From Aporrectodea caliginosa (lineage: Eukaryota; Annelida; Clitellata; Crassiclitellata; Lumbricidae): a DNA stretch of 64,000 bases. The notes below the pieces were generated by a model. The model searched no databases. It was not told the origin of the DNA and was given only the letters and a program-made list of their open reading frames with translations. Every line of letters begins with the position of its first letter. Within the stretch, counting starts at the first letter, position 1. The stretch is taken from NCBI GenBank assembly GCA_020284085.1, contig JACEVL010000409.1:62001-126000 (forward strand). The letters are read 5' to 3'. Made by a program: the position numbers and the translations under genes. Below, piece by piece: positions 23,241-34,922 of this stretch.

Positions 23241-23544
23241 CTTGCCTATAGGAGGTTCTAATGGAGAAACACAATGTCAACATATACATGTACACTTACA
23301 TAAAAGAAACACTCCTTTCTGGTGTACCACAGGCAGATTTATCATCAGCCAACTGTTGATGGGCAGGCAGAGTGTGGCCTACAGAGAGACACTGATCAGA
23401 AGCCTGACTCACTAAATTTACCAGACATACAAGTGTGTCACCAGGTCACACAAATTTCTAAGCACTCTAGCTCAAGCAACAAAGGCAATGTCAAGCACGC
23501 ACACTGTAAAGCAAGTTGACATAAGATCATGCCAACTAAATGCA

Positions 23545-23595
23545 AGGTTTGTGTGTATGCGTGTGTGTGGGTGTGTAGGTGTGTGTGTGTGCATG
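23545..23595. repeat. (GT)n-rich tract
   Basis: GTGTGTGT with TGC and AGG interruptions. Confidence 0.8.
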
Positions 23596-23597
23596 AG

Positions 23598-23690
23598 ATT
23601 GCAATTGTAATTGGTAACTTATAAAGCGCCACTATAAGGCAAACTCATCAGAGGCGCTCCCGACCCGGTGTCCCACAACTAGTGGGAAAT
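23598..23690 (-). mobile_element. SINE-D/LINE tail fragment
   Basis: 'GCAATTGTAATTGGTAACTT', 'ATAAAGCGCC' and 'CAGAGGCGCTCCCGAC' match the shared tail in minus orientation. Confidence 0.65.
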
Positions 23691-24169
23691 AGTGTGTGGT
23701 TTGGGCATGCATGTGTGTATGTGCTTTTTCATGCATTCGACCATTCTCTTGGAACATTCTACCACTAAACATACCTACTATTTTGTCAGAGACAGCTTAA
23801 GAAGCATTTTCATGTCCACTTACAACGACGCACCTCCTCAGAACTGTTAAGCGCCCCTGTAAGATTCAGAAAGACACCTTACAAATACCCAGACACATTC
23901 ACATTCGCATATCCATACATATCTATACCACCCATCCATGTACAATTGTACATACATATATATAGTTGAGTCAAGTGCGGCCTACCTCTAGGATGTGTTC
24001 TTGTTGTTTCTCTCGATCGAGCAACCGTTGTCCAGTCGTAATGAGACCTAAGCAGACAACAGAGACAACACATTCATTCCATCTGACTGATCAACCAATT
24101 CGATCTTAAATAAGCAACCAGATCAACTGCACTTTGTATTTTCTCAGCCTCTGATCAACAAACCACAAT
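23691..24169. other. intronic sequence without recognised features
   Basis: No gene was recognised. ACATTCACATTCGCATATCC-like low complexity occurs near 23890. Confidence 0.35.
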
Positions 24170-24471
24170 GCTTACCCATACATCCCTCCATCCATCTACA
24201 GGAACTATCCTCACTCACCCAGAACCAAACCATCCACCATCCATCCATCCATCATGCCACTACTCAGCAATTCCATCCATCCATCCACCCACCCATCCAT
24301 CATACCACTACCCAGCACACCCACCCAGACCCATTTATCAATCTATCCATCCACCCTTCCATCCACTATCCAGACCAACCCAAACCCAACCCATCCATCC
24401 TGTCCCAGAACCCAGCGCCGCCACATTACTTTATCATTTGTATTACGTTGTGGTTGTGTCAATACCGAATA

Positions 24472-24512
<41 letters not shown>

Positions 24513-24765
24513 GTGATGATGATGAGTCCCTAGCCCCACCTGACCTTCCAGCCAGCCCATCCATCCATACATCCATCCATCCATAATATTCTATCCAGCC
24601 TCACCCATCCAGGCCCATCCATCTATCCATCCACCCTTCCATCCATCCTACCCCTGCCAAGACCCACCCAGACCCAACCCATACAGCCAGACCAGACCCA
24701 TCCCATCCATCCATCCACCCAACCACCCTAATCCCATACCCCAACCCATCCATCCATCCGCCTAA
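24170..24765. repeat. (CCAT)n satellite with embedded (GAT)n
   Basis: CCAT and CCCA words spread over 600 bp. 24474-24524 is a (GAT)n tract flanked by non-satellite DNA. Confidence 0.9.
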
Positions 24766-25035
24766 GAACGCCCAACTCAGGTCCTAAATCCATTCATCAG
24801 ATCCTGGGTGAACATTCAACAGATCCGCCTAAGAAATGACTTTGTACTGAGAGTATACCACAGACAGCAGTCTACGCTGAAACACCTTCTTCACCTGTTG
24901 GCCAAAAGTCACAACTCAAAGCCAGAAACCTGACAATTGGCCGTAAAACAATGTCAGCGTTCTAGACGACTGACAGAAGCCATTCCTCTTGGCTGCACCC
25001 AGACAGTCCGTGACAAATGACGGTGTTGGGCCACA

Positions 25036-25492
25036 GAGGAAGAAGCAGAGTTGTCCCTTACTGCATACCCTCCAGAGGCAGCGATATATGAATCAAGTGG
25101 TGCAACTTCATTTCTTATCCTGGGCAAATGAGGATGGGGTGGGGGCATTGCTCTCCCTTGCCGTCTGATCTTCCCACCGACAGTGTTTCCATTAGAGTCC
25201 AAAAAGAGGACGTATTTACGCCCTCACCTAGAATTTTTTGGACGTAGCTCATTTCTTTTGGCTATCACACCGAAAAATTTGGACGTTTTGGACGTTTTTT
25301 ACGGACGTAAAAACGACCATTTGGGCGTTAACGGAAACACTGGTGTACGGTCAGTGTACTCATCAAAGCTGAGTTGGATATGGGTGCAAATGGAGCTGAA
25401 ATGGCATAACAAATTTCTGTCCTGGCGGGGATTTGAACCTGCGATCTCTCGGTGTACAGTCCACCACGCTACCCAGTAGACTATCGGGACAC
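25036..25492 (-). mobile_element. SINE family A copy interrupted by a miniature element
   Basis: SINE-A sequence runs 25036-25186 and resumes at 25343 ('GTGTACGGTCAGTGTACT') through the B-box complement 'GGATTTGAACCTGCGATC' to about 25492. The intervening DNA is absent from all other copies. Confidence 0.88.
25181..25342. mobile_element. hAT-like miniature element inside SINE-A
   Basis: The ends are inverted CAGTGTTTCC(A/G)TTA. The first CAGTGT coincides with SINE sequence, so the exact left edge and the duplication are ambiguous (GTGT on both sides, or an imperfect longer one). The interior has repeated GGACG and TTTTTACG words. Confidence 0.75.
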
Positions 25493-25599
25493 CCCATAGA
25501 CCCCGGTTTAATTCAGATGCTAGGGCTATGGGGCTAATCATGTTCTCCCATGTATTAGCTAATATACAGGAGTTCATGGGCTAATGCATCACCATGGTT

Positions 25600-25680
25600 A
25601 TGGGTCTCAGACCTCGTGATGAGTTGTCTGCAAGAGGCGCTATATAAATTTATATTTACACTTACGATTACAACAGCAGA
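25600..25680 (+). mobile_element. LINE/SINE 3' tail fragment
   Basis: 'GCAAGAGGCGCTATATAAAT' followed by TTACACTTACGATTAC. Confidence 0.6.
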
Positions 25681-26229
25681 CAATCTCTGACTGTTCACGG
25701 GCCACAACCCCATATCATTTTCACAAGCATGCATTTGGAATTCCGATGCCAGAGCCAATAAGAGACTCCGAGAGAAAGACAATGACGGTAGGAGCCTTTG
25801 ATCTGAGAATCACGAAGAGAAAACCAAGTGGGATGCGAATCTGAAACGTTGGCTGACAGAGAGCTCAGTTGCCGTTGCAGAAGGTTGAATAATAGATGAC
25901 GGACTGTTAGGAAGAAATAGGAAGCCATTGGACGACGTACTGGATCAGGTCATCAGGAATTGGATACTCTGAGCATGCAGTCTTGAAAAGGCGACCCAGG
26001 TAACACAACATACTAGTGCGGAGTGCTGCTGCTGCTGCTATTGTTGCTGCTGTAGATACGTTGTAATGTTTCAAAACCCGCATCCCTAGACCCTAGAGGT
26101 GTCTCATTATCACCTTCATCATTAACTCATCATCATCATCCACAAGGACGTTAATCATCACCAGCTTCTTATCTACCAACTCTCTGCACCAGGCCAACAG
26201 CTGTTGCCAATTGTGGAGTTAGGAAACCA
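25681..26229. other. intronic sequence with short (TGC)n
   Basis: A TGC run lies at 26025-26053. No gene was recognised. Confidence 0.4.
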
Positions 26230-26375
26230 GAACCTTCCTGTATACCTGCCTTGCTGGCTGTCTACCTGTCTGCCAGTCTGCATGGCTGGATGTCTGTCTA
26301 CCTACCTGCCTGCATGGTTGTCTGCCTAGATAGCTGTCTGTTTGCCTGCCTGCCTGTCTATGTTGGCATGTCAGG
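26230..26375. repeat. (CTGCCTGTCTAC)-type satellite
   Basis: CTGCCTGC, TGTCTACC and TGTCTGCC words. Confidence 0.85.
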
Positions 26376-26597
26376 CTATTCGTCCAAGAAGACTGGACTT
26401 GCAACCAGAGGAGTCAGACAGTTGGCAAAGATAAGAAGAATGGTGAGAAATCCAAAGCAGCACAACTGCCAAACAGAGAAAGAAAACATCTCTCCTCACT
26501 CGGATCCCATTGTCTGTTGACTGACATACGCTCACCCGTTTACTGTCTATCCACAATATATATCCACACATATAATTATATACCATACCTGTAACAA

Positions 26598-26816
26598 ACA
26601 CACACACACACACGCACACACGCACGCACGCGCACACGCACGCTGACTCACACACACTCATCAACACACACACACACACCAACACACACACCAACACACA
26701 CACACACACACCAACACACACACACACACACACACACACACCACACACACACTCATATGCACACAAATAACCACATATCTCTCGTACACACACACACAAA
26801 TACACATACACAAACA
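26598..26816. repeat. (CA)n-rich tract
   Basis: CA dinucleotides with CGCACG and CAACA interruptions. Confidence 0.93.
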
Positions 26817-27310
26817 TAATTATATGCATATGTTTAAGTAGATAATTATGCACATGCAAAAAGAACAAGCATAACTAAATACGTGGTGTTTAATATATAA
26901 ACGGTATACCACATAATGAATAAAAATAATACAGGTTCTACTATATTATCAAATTTATTTATAAAGACACAGAATGTTACAGATGTTAGTAACATATAAA
27001 AAACGCCGTTGTGACTGCTTGCTTTGGGCGCATTCGGATTATCAGCCACCACCATCAGTGTATCTTACAACATGTATATTCCACAGATCCTCCCTTTGGT
27101 CCAGTAAATCCCCCATCCGCACACCCCTCCCCACGTCAAAATTGCCGATTAACAGCCTTCGAGGCAAGGCAGGGCAAGTTGCCGTTAAGTCAAGCGAGAA
27201 AACGCCAAATGAAAAAGCAACGACGTATGCCTGCACGCACCCACAGATCGACCGACCGACTTTCAATGAGATCTTTTGAGAAATTAAACATCAGACGATC
27301 TGGACGTTGA
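26817..27310. other. unique intronic sequence
   Basis: AT-rich to 27000, then a mixed unique stretch. No exon was recognised. Confidence 0.4.
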
Positions 27311-27950
27311 GATGACTATAGATGGACCTCATGAGATGACTATAGATGGACCTCATGAGATGACTATAGATGGACCTTATGAGACGACTATAGATGGACC
27401 TCATGAGATGACTATAGATGGACCTCATGAGATGACTATAGATGGACCTTATGAGATGACTAGATGGACCTTATGAGATGACTATAGATGGACCTTATGA
27501 GATGACTATAGATGGACCTTATGAGATGACTAGATGGACCTTATGAGATGACTATAGATGGACCTCATGAGATGACTAGATGGACCTTATGAGATGACTA
27601 TAGATGGACCTTATGAGATGACTATAGATGGACCTTATGAGATGACTAGATGGACCTTATGAGATGACTATAGATGGACCTTATGAGATGACTATAGATG
27701 GACCTTATGAGATGACTAGATGGACCTTATGAGATGACTATAGATGGACCTCATGAGATGACTAGATGGACCTTATGAGATGACTATAGATGGACCTTAT
27801 GAGATGACTATAGATGGACCTTATGAGATGACTATAGATGGACCTTATGAGATGACTATAGATGGACCTTATGAGATGACTATAGATGGACCTTATGAGA
27901 TGACTACAGTATAGATGGACCTTATGAGATGACTATAGATGACCTTATAA
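27311..27950. repeat. 24 bp minisatellite, about 27 units, with 22 bp variants
   Basis: The main unit is GATGACTATAGATGGACC plus TTATGA or TCATGA (24 bp). A 22 bp variant lacks two bases in the CTATAG core. By reading, units 7, 10, 12, 15, 18 and 20 are short. Unit 26 is 29 bp long and unit 27 is truncated. Confidence 0.97.
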
Positions 27951-27978
27951 AAATACATTGTCAGTTGTAATGTAACTT

Positions 27979-28084
27979 ATCTTCTGGATGTTGACCTGAT
28001 TACTACTTGGTTTTCGTGTGCCATCGGTCGACGCTTTACGCATTATAAACCGGCTCAATAGAAGTTACTAATTACAATTACAAT
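27979..28084 (+). repeat. dispersed repeat F, second copy
   Basis: It matches 7962-8071 throughout, ending in (AATTAC)n. Confidence 0.75.
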
Positions 28085-28149
28085 GACTCAAACAGCATCA
28101 TTTATATACAGCCTAACTGGCATGCATTCATCAGATGAGTAGATCATTA

Positions 28150-28425
28150 ATTCATCATCATCATCATCATTCGTTCCTGATGCCAGCCATTTGGCGGCGA
28201 TGGGAAAAAAATAAATGATCTCCATTGTCCTCGGTCATTTGTCAAGTCCATTGCTCCCTTTAGTGTTAGTCCCACTGACGTTATGTCCTCATTTATATTA
28301 TCTATCCAGCGTAGTCTTGGGCCGCCTTTGCTTCTTTTTGCTTCTTTGTCCTTCGAATCTTGCATGTAATGCATTGTGTGGGATTCTGTCAGCTGGCATT
28401 CTCTCTCTACATGTCCAAACATCGT
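28150..28425 (-). mobile_element. LINE-B 3' end: reverse transcriptase C-terminus with (ATG)n tail
   Basis: The minus frame reads FGHVERECQLTES, then GGPRLRWIDNINEDITSVGL, then DRGQWRSFI. This is the C-terminal signature of many non-LTR retrotransposon polyproteins. It then runs into poly-Met from the ATG tail. 5' truncated. Six copies of this family are in the window. Confidence 0.85.
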
Positions 28426-28589
28426 ATAACTTCTATAGTGCAGTGTCTAATGCACAAGGCATCAACCGATGGCATACCAAAGTCAAACCGTAATCATGAT
28501 GAAATGCTATGTCCGGCAAAACAGGGTTAATGGTCAGCGTATACTACTAGGTAAAGCGTCCACTGTGTTCTGGCCACTACTTTTATAAT

Positions 28590-29108
<519 letters not shown>

Positions 29109-29284
29109 CAGAGAAAAAATAATCTCCAAAAATAAAATAAATAGCAAATAATAAGAATTAAGAAATAACATAAAATGATAATTTCCACAGGTGCTAGAGT
29201 CGAATATGCATGACTTCAACCGATGACATATAAGAAAATCAAGTAGAAATTCCAGTCAGCTTCCACAAATCAATCAGCCGAGCA

Positions 29285-29655
29285 AGAAAGATAGAGAGAG
29301 AAACACACACAGAGAGACATGCACAGAGACACAAAGAGAGACACAGAGACAGAGAGACACATACTGAGAGACATAGACAGACAGACACACAGACACAGAA
29401 AGAGACAGATAGAGATACAAAGAGAAACACACAGAGAGACAGTGAGAGACAGTGAGACACAGAAAAAGACACAGAGAAAGAGACACACAGACAGACACAG
29501 AGAGAGACACACAGGTCTACACAAACACACAGACAGACACAGAAACAGAGAGATGCAGAGACACACACAGACAGACACACAGACACAGAGATAAAGAGAG
29601 ACAGAGCAAGAGAAAGAGGCAGACAGAGAGAGGCAGACAGACAGACAGACCATAT
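29285..29655. repeat. (CAGA/GAGA)n satellite
   Basis: AGAGACAC, CAGACAGA and AGAGAAAC words. Confidence 0.93.
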
Positions 29656-30449
29656 ATGCAAGAGAGGATCTTTGGTGGGTGATTTTTCTCTAACAGTGTT
29701 TGATATTAGAAGGGAATAATTGAGGAGACAATCCGTCAGATGTCGTTAGGAGTCTAACGCCATGGCCCTGGCAGGCAATCTACTACTTCTGATGAGAGAC
29801 CTTAAGGGGTTTGGACAAATGGCAAACAACAAGCAACCGTTTGCAAACCAAACTCAGGCAGAGGGTCACTGAGTCTGTCTGTCACACTAACACAAATGGA
29901 CCGAATCAACTCCGATCTGGGGGAAAATACAACAGCGCAGCATCATTAACGAGAGTTTTGCATGCGCTCATCGATAAGTTGGTGCAGGTCTTCAGACGTA
30001 ACTACTGAAACAATGGCACATCAAATGCCAATACAATTCAGCTGACAACGCAAGAACAATAAACAACAAAGAGAGACAACATTAAACAACACCATTTAAC
30101 TCTGACATGGAGGCCGCCGTCAATTGGCTGACTAGTCTCGCCTGAAAGTCGCCAACGACCGTTCAATCCATCCTCTCCCCCTCTGAACCATTACACTAAG
30201 CCCCTTCCCAATGTAAGAACTAGGAGGATACCTGGATGCCCTCGCCCCTCATGCATCTAAAATAATTTCGTAGCACCTTTCTGAACGTTGCAAAAGGTGT
30301 CTTGAAGAGGTTTAGATCAATGAATAGACTCTAATTCTATAGCACCGTTAACATAAATGCATAGAAAGACAAAATCAGAATATGTTGGTGAAGACTGGTT
30401 GGAATTCAATGGATGGAACAACAACAAAACAGACATCAAGCATGAATCT
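29656..30449. other. intronic sequence downstream of the second exon
   Basis: A tail-like 'TTTCGTAGCACCTTTCTGAA' lies near 30268. No exon was recognised. Confidence 0.4.
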
Positions 30450-30565
30450 GAATGAATGAATGAACAAATGAATGAACGAATGGAAAAATGAATTATCGAA
30501 TAAGTGAACAAATGAATGATGAAATTAATGAATGAACAAATGAACGAACAAAGGACTGAACAATG
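30450..30565. repeat. (AATG)n-type degenerate microsatellite
   Basis: AATGAATGAAC words just inside the intron after the donor at 30591. Confidence 0.85.
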
Positions 30566-30591
30566 AACATGAACCATCAGATCCCCTGTAC

Positions 30592-30906
30592 CTGAAGTGC
30601 GGTTGATGGTAAAGAACCCCTGAGGATTTCCACTGGTAATATCGTAGGTCAGCTGACTGTTGGAGACGTCGTCAAGGTCACGGGCGACGAGCCACTCCAC
30701 GGAGGTTCCCTGTGGACTGTTCTCCATCACAGTGGCATAGTAGACCGGGCTCTCCGTCTGCGGAGCATTGTCGTTGACGTCATCGATTTCAACGTAGATC
30801 TCCGACATGGAGCTCAGAGGAACTGAACCCATGTCCTGCGCATACACGGTCAGCCAGTAGTGCGTCTGAGTCTCTCGGTCAAGTGGCTCTCTCGTGTAGA
30901 TCATGC
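30592..30906 (-). CDS. FAT1: Fat-like giant cadherin, second coding exon
   Basis: This 315 bp exon is the downstream partner of the large exon at 41095-44485. It is bounded by an acceptor (TTTCAG, AG at 30907-30908) and a donor GTACAG (starting at 30591), both phase 1. Joining across the intron makes a glycine codon from G plus GC. The 105 residues complete cadherin repeat 10 (LDRETQTHYWLTVYAQD, then DDVNDNAPQT) and begin repeat 11 (PVYYATVMENSPQGTS, then TSGNPQGFFTINRTSG). These motifs match the FAT1 region after its first coding exon, and the boundaries fall at the same protein positions as I recall for vertebrate FAT1. The reading frame stays open past the donor into intron, but that stretch turns into an (AATG)n translation and is not coding. 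No later exon was found between here and position 1. Confidence 0.93.
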
Positions 30907-31052
30907 CTGAAATATCGCAATTTCAAAAAATTAATTAATCACCTATTATACATAGAGGTACGTATACATACATCTCTTATACACACAGTAGCCTTCTGAG
31001 GCTCGTAAAAAGGGGCTATATAAATAGACAGATGCATACATACATACACATT

Positions 31053-31165
31053 AACTCTGCCACTAACCCAGCTGTGGCAGTGCCAGTCCCAAGCCTGAAG
31101 AACGGAGGAGGGCAACGTCAATCATCTATGTTATGACACAGTGTCGTTAAACAGCAACTAAATAC
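31053..31165 (+). mobile_element. SINE family B tail (5' truncated)
   Basis: 'CAGTGCCAGTCCCAAGCCTG', 'GGAGGAGGGCAACGTCAAT' and 'CAGTGTCGTTAAACAGCAAC'. Confidence 0.82.
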
Positions 31166-31382
31166 CAAACAACCATACATACACACAGTAGTGGCTGCTT
31201 GATATTAGACCTCAACCGCCACATTAGCTCAGGAAACATTTCCAGCTACCTAAGATGCACCTTTATAGACCTGCTAGATTAGTGCTTCTTCTCAAACTTT
31301 CTGATGCTGCAGACTGGTAATTGCTTACTCAGCCATACCACAGACCAGTGTCTTTCAAGTTTCAGCATCAGATAACATAGAG

Positions 31383-31825
31383 CAGCGGTTTTCAAACGGT
31401 GGTACACGTACCACTAGTGGTACGCCAGGTGTCGCTAAGTGGTACTTGAAAAAATTCAAAAGAATTTAAATTTTCTATGTGTTTATGCCCATCTTTCATT
31501 GATTGGCTATTCTACAATCACCACGCACTTCTTTTTCTTTAAATTTTACCTCATGTTAACACTTTCTAATAGTGAGGTTTTTATTTTTCCTCTTTGTTTG
31601 ATGCGATTACATTTTTAAAATTATATAGTTTTTAAATTTGTCTACCTACGACTCTAATACCTGCTCCAGGCCCTGCAAGAGAACTTACGATGTTCCCCTT
31701 AATAATTTATTTAATGGAACGTCGTGCTCCTCGCCTGTTGTTTTTGATCTGACCTTTGCTGGTGGTAGGCCAATATTCGACTTTTTACCAGGTGATGCAA
31801 TAAAAATAAAGTTTGAAAACCGCTG
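31383..31825. mobile_element. hAT-like miniature element, 443 bp
   Basis: The ends are inverted CAGCGGTTTTCAAAC, the TIR style of Charlie-like hAT elements. The flanks are ACATAGAG (31375-31382) and ACATAGAT (31826-31833), a 7/8 match. Inside the left end is a small hairpin, GGTACACGTACC then CTAGTGGTAC. Non-coding. Confidence 0.88.
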
Positions 31826-32284
31826 ACATAGATGACACGTCACATTAAAATTTCATAATATTGTCATTGTTTATTACAACCATGCTTTTATTACACCTGG
31901 ATGTTTGAACCTATTTATTATGTATGAAGACTGTCATGTTCTCATTTTTTTATGTTTAACACTGCAATATAATTTAATATTTTATTTGAGTAACTAATCA
32001 ATCACGAACCACTACCGGCCGCAGACAACAGTTTGAGTAGCACTGTGCAAGATAGCCGTGTTACAGCACCTTTGTGGAGTTAAAAAATGTGGTATACAAG
32101 TGTTCTAATACACACATACACATATGCTGAGTGAATTTAAGCCATACGGACTGGGTTAGCACTTGGGTGAGAAATACCATGAGATACATACATTGTGCTA
32201 ACATACTCCTCTATACTTGTACTAAACAGTTTAAATTAAATTAAACTCACAACCCTGCTATATATAATGATTTTTAAGGATGAC

Positions 32285-32445
32285 AATGTTTCTCTAGGTA
32301 TATGGTAGACGATTGGTTAAACCGCTCATCCTGTAACGTGGAGAGTTACGGGTTGAAGCCTCCACTGAGACGGTTACTGTGAAGTGACCTTGGGTTCACA
32401 ATTGCTCAGTGCCGGCAAATGATAAATGAGTACGAACACCAGATA
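32285..32445 (+). mobile_element. SINE family D copy, plus orientation
   Basis: 'CCGCTCATCCTGTAACGTGG', 'ACGGGTTGAAGCCTCC' (B-box-like) and 'GAGACGGTTACTGTGAAGTG' match the reverse of 13320-13505. Confidence 0.75.
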
Positions 32446-33369
32446 AGTTAAATAAAAAATATTATATGGTGAATATTATATTATATGATAAAACTGCCTC
32501 GTTCTGGTTCACCAGATCAGTCACAAAATGAAAAGGACGAAAGAAAAGTTAATCAAAGAACAGTAAGTTGCTGGTGCCAATGAAGAAATAAATAAAAATA
32601 TGGGAATACAAAAAAACCGGAACAAGAGCTGGCTTCAAAGTTTTGAGAAACTGTTCCCCTGAGCATGTAAGTCTCGTCAGAATAGAAAGCAGTTTGCGTT
32701 TCGGTGAAATATTGTCTTCAACTCTTCTGTGGCACTTTCAATCTGGTCACACGCTCTCATAAAACAGAACGACTGGCATAAAAACTGACCATGCGTTTCA
32801 ACGCTGGCAATCACGTAGACGCTGCTGCTGCTGGTGCAAACCGCGCCATTAACGCTGGCAACATTAATGATGGCAACTTGCCTCGCCGTCGTCTTAAAAC
32901 AGCCACACAACAACTTCTAATGCATCTGTCCGAGAGAGAGCCCGTCAGTTCCTGGTACGGAACTTGATCAATTCGCATTAAGCGCAGATCAGAGGAACTT
33001 CGACTCCTTCCCCATCCCCCACCCCCTACCCTACCCCCGGAACAGACGTTTTCTTTAAGAACTCCATCTGGACGCGAATATTTATGCCACGGTAATTTAC
33101 TTCCGAATCCTTAGATCTACTGGACTCCCGTGCGTTAATTCGTTGCCATTGGATACGAATGAGTCCACTGTCAAAGGCTGGACAACGCTGTGGGTGGCGA
33201 GAGAATCGTTTAGCGGCAATTTGCTTGGCATGGAACTTAATACGAGCTGGTCAATTAGTTAATACGTAACACTTCTCTGTAAGTCTTTGAAAACCACTCT
33301 GGTCTATCTTGGTTTTGTTTTCTTTAATTATTTTTTAAAACCATCTGCATCTACTGTTGTTGCACTGTC
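32446..33369. other. unique intronic island, partly CpG-rich
   Basis: 32690-33260 is non-repetitive with CpG sites and TAAT/TTAATT words ('CAATTAGTTAATACGTAAC' near 33252). It is a possible conserved regulatory element. No coding frame was recognised. Confidence 0.35.
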
Positions 33370-33432
33370 AAGTTTACAGTACCTCTAGATCTTGAAAAGG
33401 GGCTAAATAAATGTGCAATTACAATTACAAAA
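33370..33432 (+). mobile_element. LINE/SINE 3' tail fragment
   Basis: 'CTTGAAAAGGGGCTAAATAA' then (AATTAC). Confidence 0.55.
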
Positions 33433-33985
33433 AATGCAGGCTACAAATGCATCTCAGAAGTGTATACACGTTGCATGGTATGTAAATAAATAATTGTGGT
33501 GCAATTAGATTTAGTATTTGTAGTTGGTCAAAATATCGGAATGGTTTGATACAGAGAATGGACGTATTATGTTAGCAGACAATTTGTTTGTGTAAACAGT
33601 CTGGCCACACTCTTTCCAGTAATGAATGTCCTTTCCAGTAATGGATGGGAATTTAGGTGGACAGTGTTTAGAAAGATTACAGCCGTTGCAAAAATAAATC
33701 CTGCCATGAGTAGTCATTGAGTACATGCAAGTATAATTAATGGCCTTGCACAATGTAGCTTAAATACATTGATTCAAAAAACCATTTTTCAACATTTTCC
33801 TGTGTCAGAGAAAATAATAATTTCTGCAGAAATAGGGTTCTCAGACACTTCCTGCTACTGGGACTTCTGGACTGACGTAGGTACTAGGGTTCTGGAATAC
33901 TTCGTGATACTGAAACTTCTGGACTGACCATATACAACGTCTGGGGTTCTGGATTACCTACTCTCCATCCTTTGAAGTGGGCGAT
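33433..33985. other. intronic sequence with short direct repeats
   Basis: 'AGGGTTCT...GACACTTCCTGCTACTGG' and 'AGGGTTCTGGAATACTTCGT' near 33835 and 33888 are two imperfect copies with a period of about 53 bp. Confidence 0.4.
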
Positions 33986-34171
33986 CAGGGATGGGCAGTA
34001 ATTGAAATTATGTAATTGAAATTACTTGAAATTGGGCAATTTGTAATTTGTTAATTTGTAATTCATTTACATTTCCCATGTATTTTGTAATTTGAAATTA
34101 CATTTCATGTCACAAAGTAATTTGTAATTTGTAATTCAATTACATTTTTCAGAGTAATTTACCCATCCCTG
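33986..34171. mobile_element. hAT-like miniature element, 186 bp
   Basis: The ends are inverted CAGGGATGGG. The identical 8 bp TGGGCGAT lies on both sides (33978-33985 and 34172-34179). The interior is AT-rich and self-complementary with TTGTAATTTG words. Non-coding. Confidence 0.92.
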
Positions 34172-34299
34172 TGGGCGATTGAGGCTACTGGGCTACTCAT
34201 CTGGACCAAAACGCTACCACCTGAACCATTTTGGCACAATGGGAAGGCTGGATTTGACCCCCTGCAGATGCAGAAATAAAAGGCAGACCTATCATAATC

Positions 34300-34445
34300 G
34301 TAAACTCCAAATTTCTAAAGCACTACTCTAGAGCTAAGCACAGGGCACCAGCTTCTTCAAGAGCGCTGCGTCATATCAGAAGGGTTGTCCAGAGATCAAT
34401 GTCCAGTGGGGGTCAGAGTCCGGTTGCCATAGAAACCGGGGAGAG
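34300..34445. repeat. dispersed repeat E
   Basis: 'CGTAAACTCCAAATTTCTAA', 'GCACAGGGCACCAGCTTCTT', 'AGAGATCAATGTCCAGTGG' and 'CGGTTGCCATAGA' recur at 45365 and 54105. Confidence 0.75.
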
Positions 34446-34544
34446 GCAGAGCAGCTGTTACGGGGTGGGGGGGGTTTAATTGAGTACGAGAAAGCTCTCT
34501 TGGAAGGCAGATGGATTAGGGTAGGAATTCTTCAACTAAGCCCA

Positions 34545-34655
34545 CCATGCACTCTCCATACTCTGGTAGTGCCAGTCTCAAGTCTCGATAAAGGAGGAGG
34601 GCAGCACTAATCATCTTTGTTATGACACAGCATCCTTAAAACGGCATCTAACGAA
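34545..34655 (+). mobile_element. SINE family B tail (5' truncated)
   Basis: 'GATAAAGGAGGAGGGCAGCA' and 'CTAATCATCTTTGTTATGAC'. Confidence 0.78.
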
Positions 34656-34922
34656 TCCAGATGCCAGAAAGCGCTCTGAACTGCCATCCTCCTCCGTTCA
34701 TCCCATTTAGATTAACGACTAACAGAGTCCAAAAATAAAATCCCTCTTATCTGCCGGAGGAGAAGGCACTCAAGATCTCCCATCCGAACAGAGACTGCAT
34801 TCTGTCCACTACAAACTGGACCAGCACCTAAACTCCATGGATTCAGCATAATTAGAGTGTGGCCAAGAATGCTCACGAACACAAATTGTCTGATAACATA
34901 GTAAATCCATTCTCTGTATTAA

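Noticed and set aside
27311..27950. CRISPR-like regular array
   Set aside because: Units are contiguous with no variable spacers, and the host is a eukaryote. It is a minisatellite.
30317..30591. Continuation of the second exon's frame to 195 codons
   Set aside because: A donor GTACAG at 30591 and loss of cadherin similarity show the exon ends at 30592. The rest is (AATG)n.
31638..31826. 62-codon plus-strand frame
   Set aside because: It lies wholly in a non-coding hAT miniature element and reads into its terminal inverted repeat.
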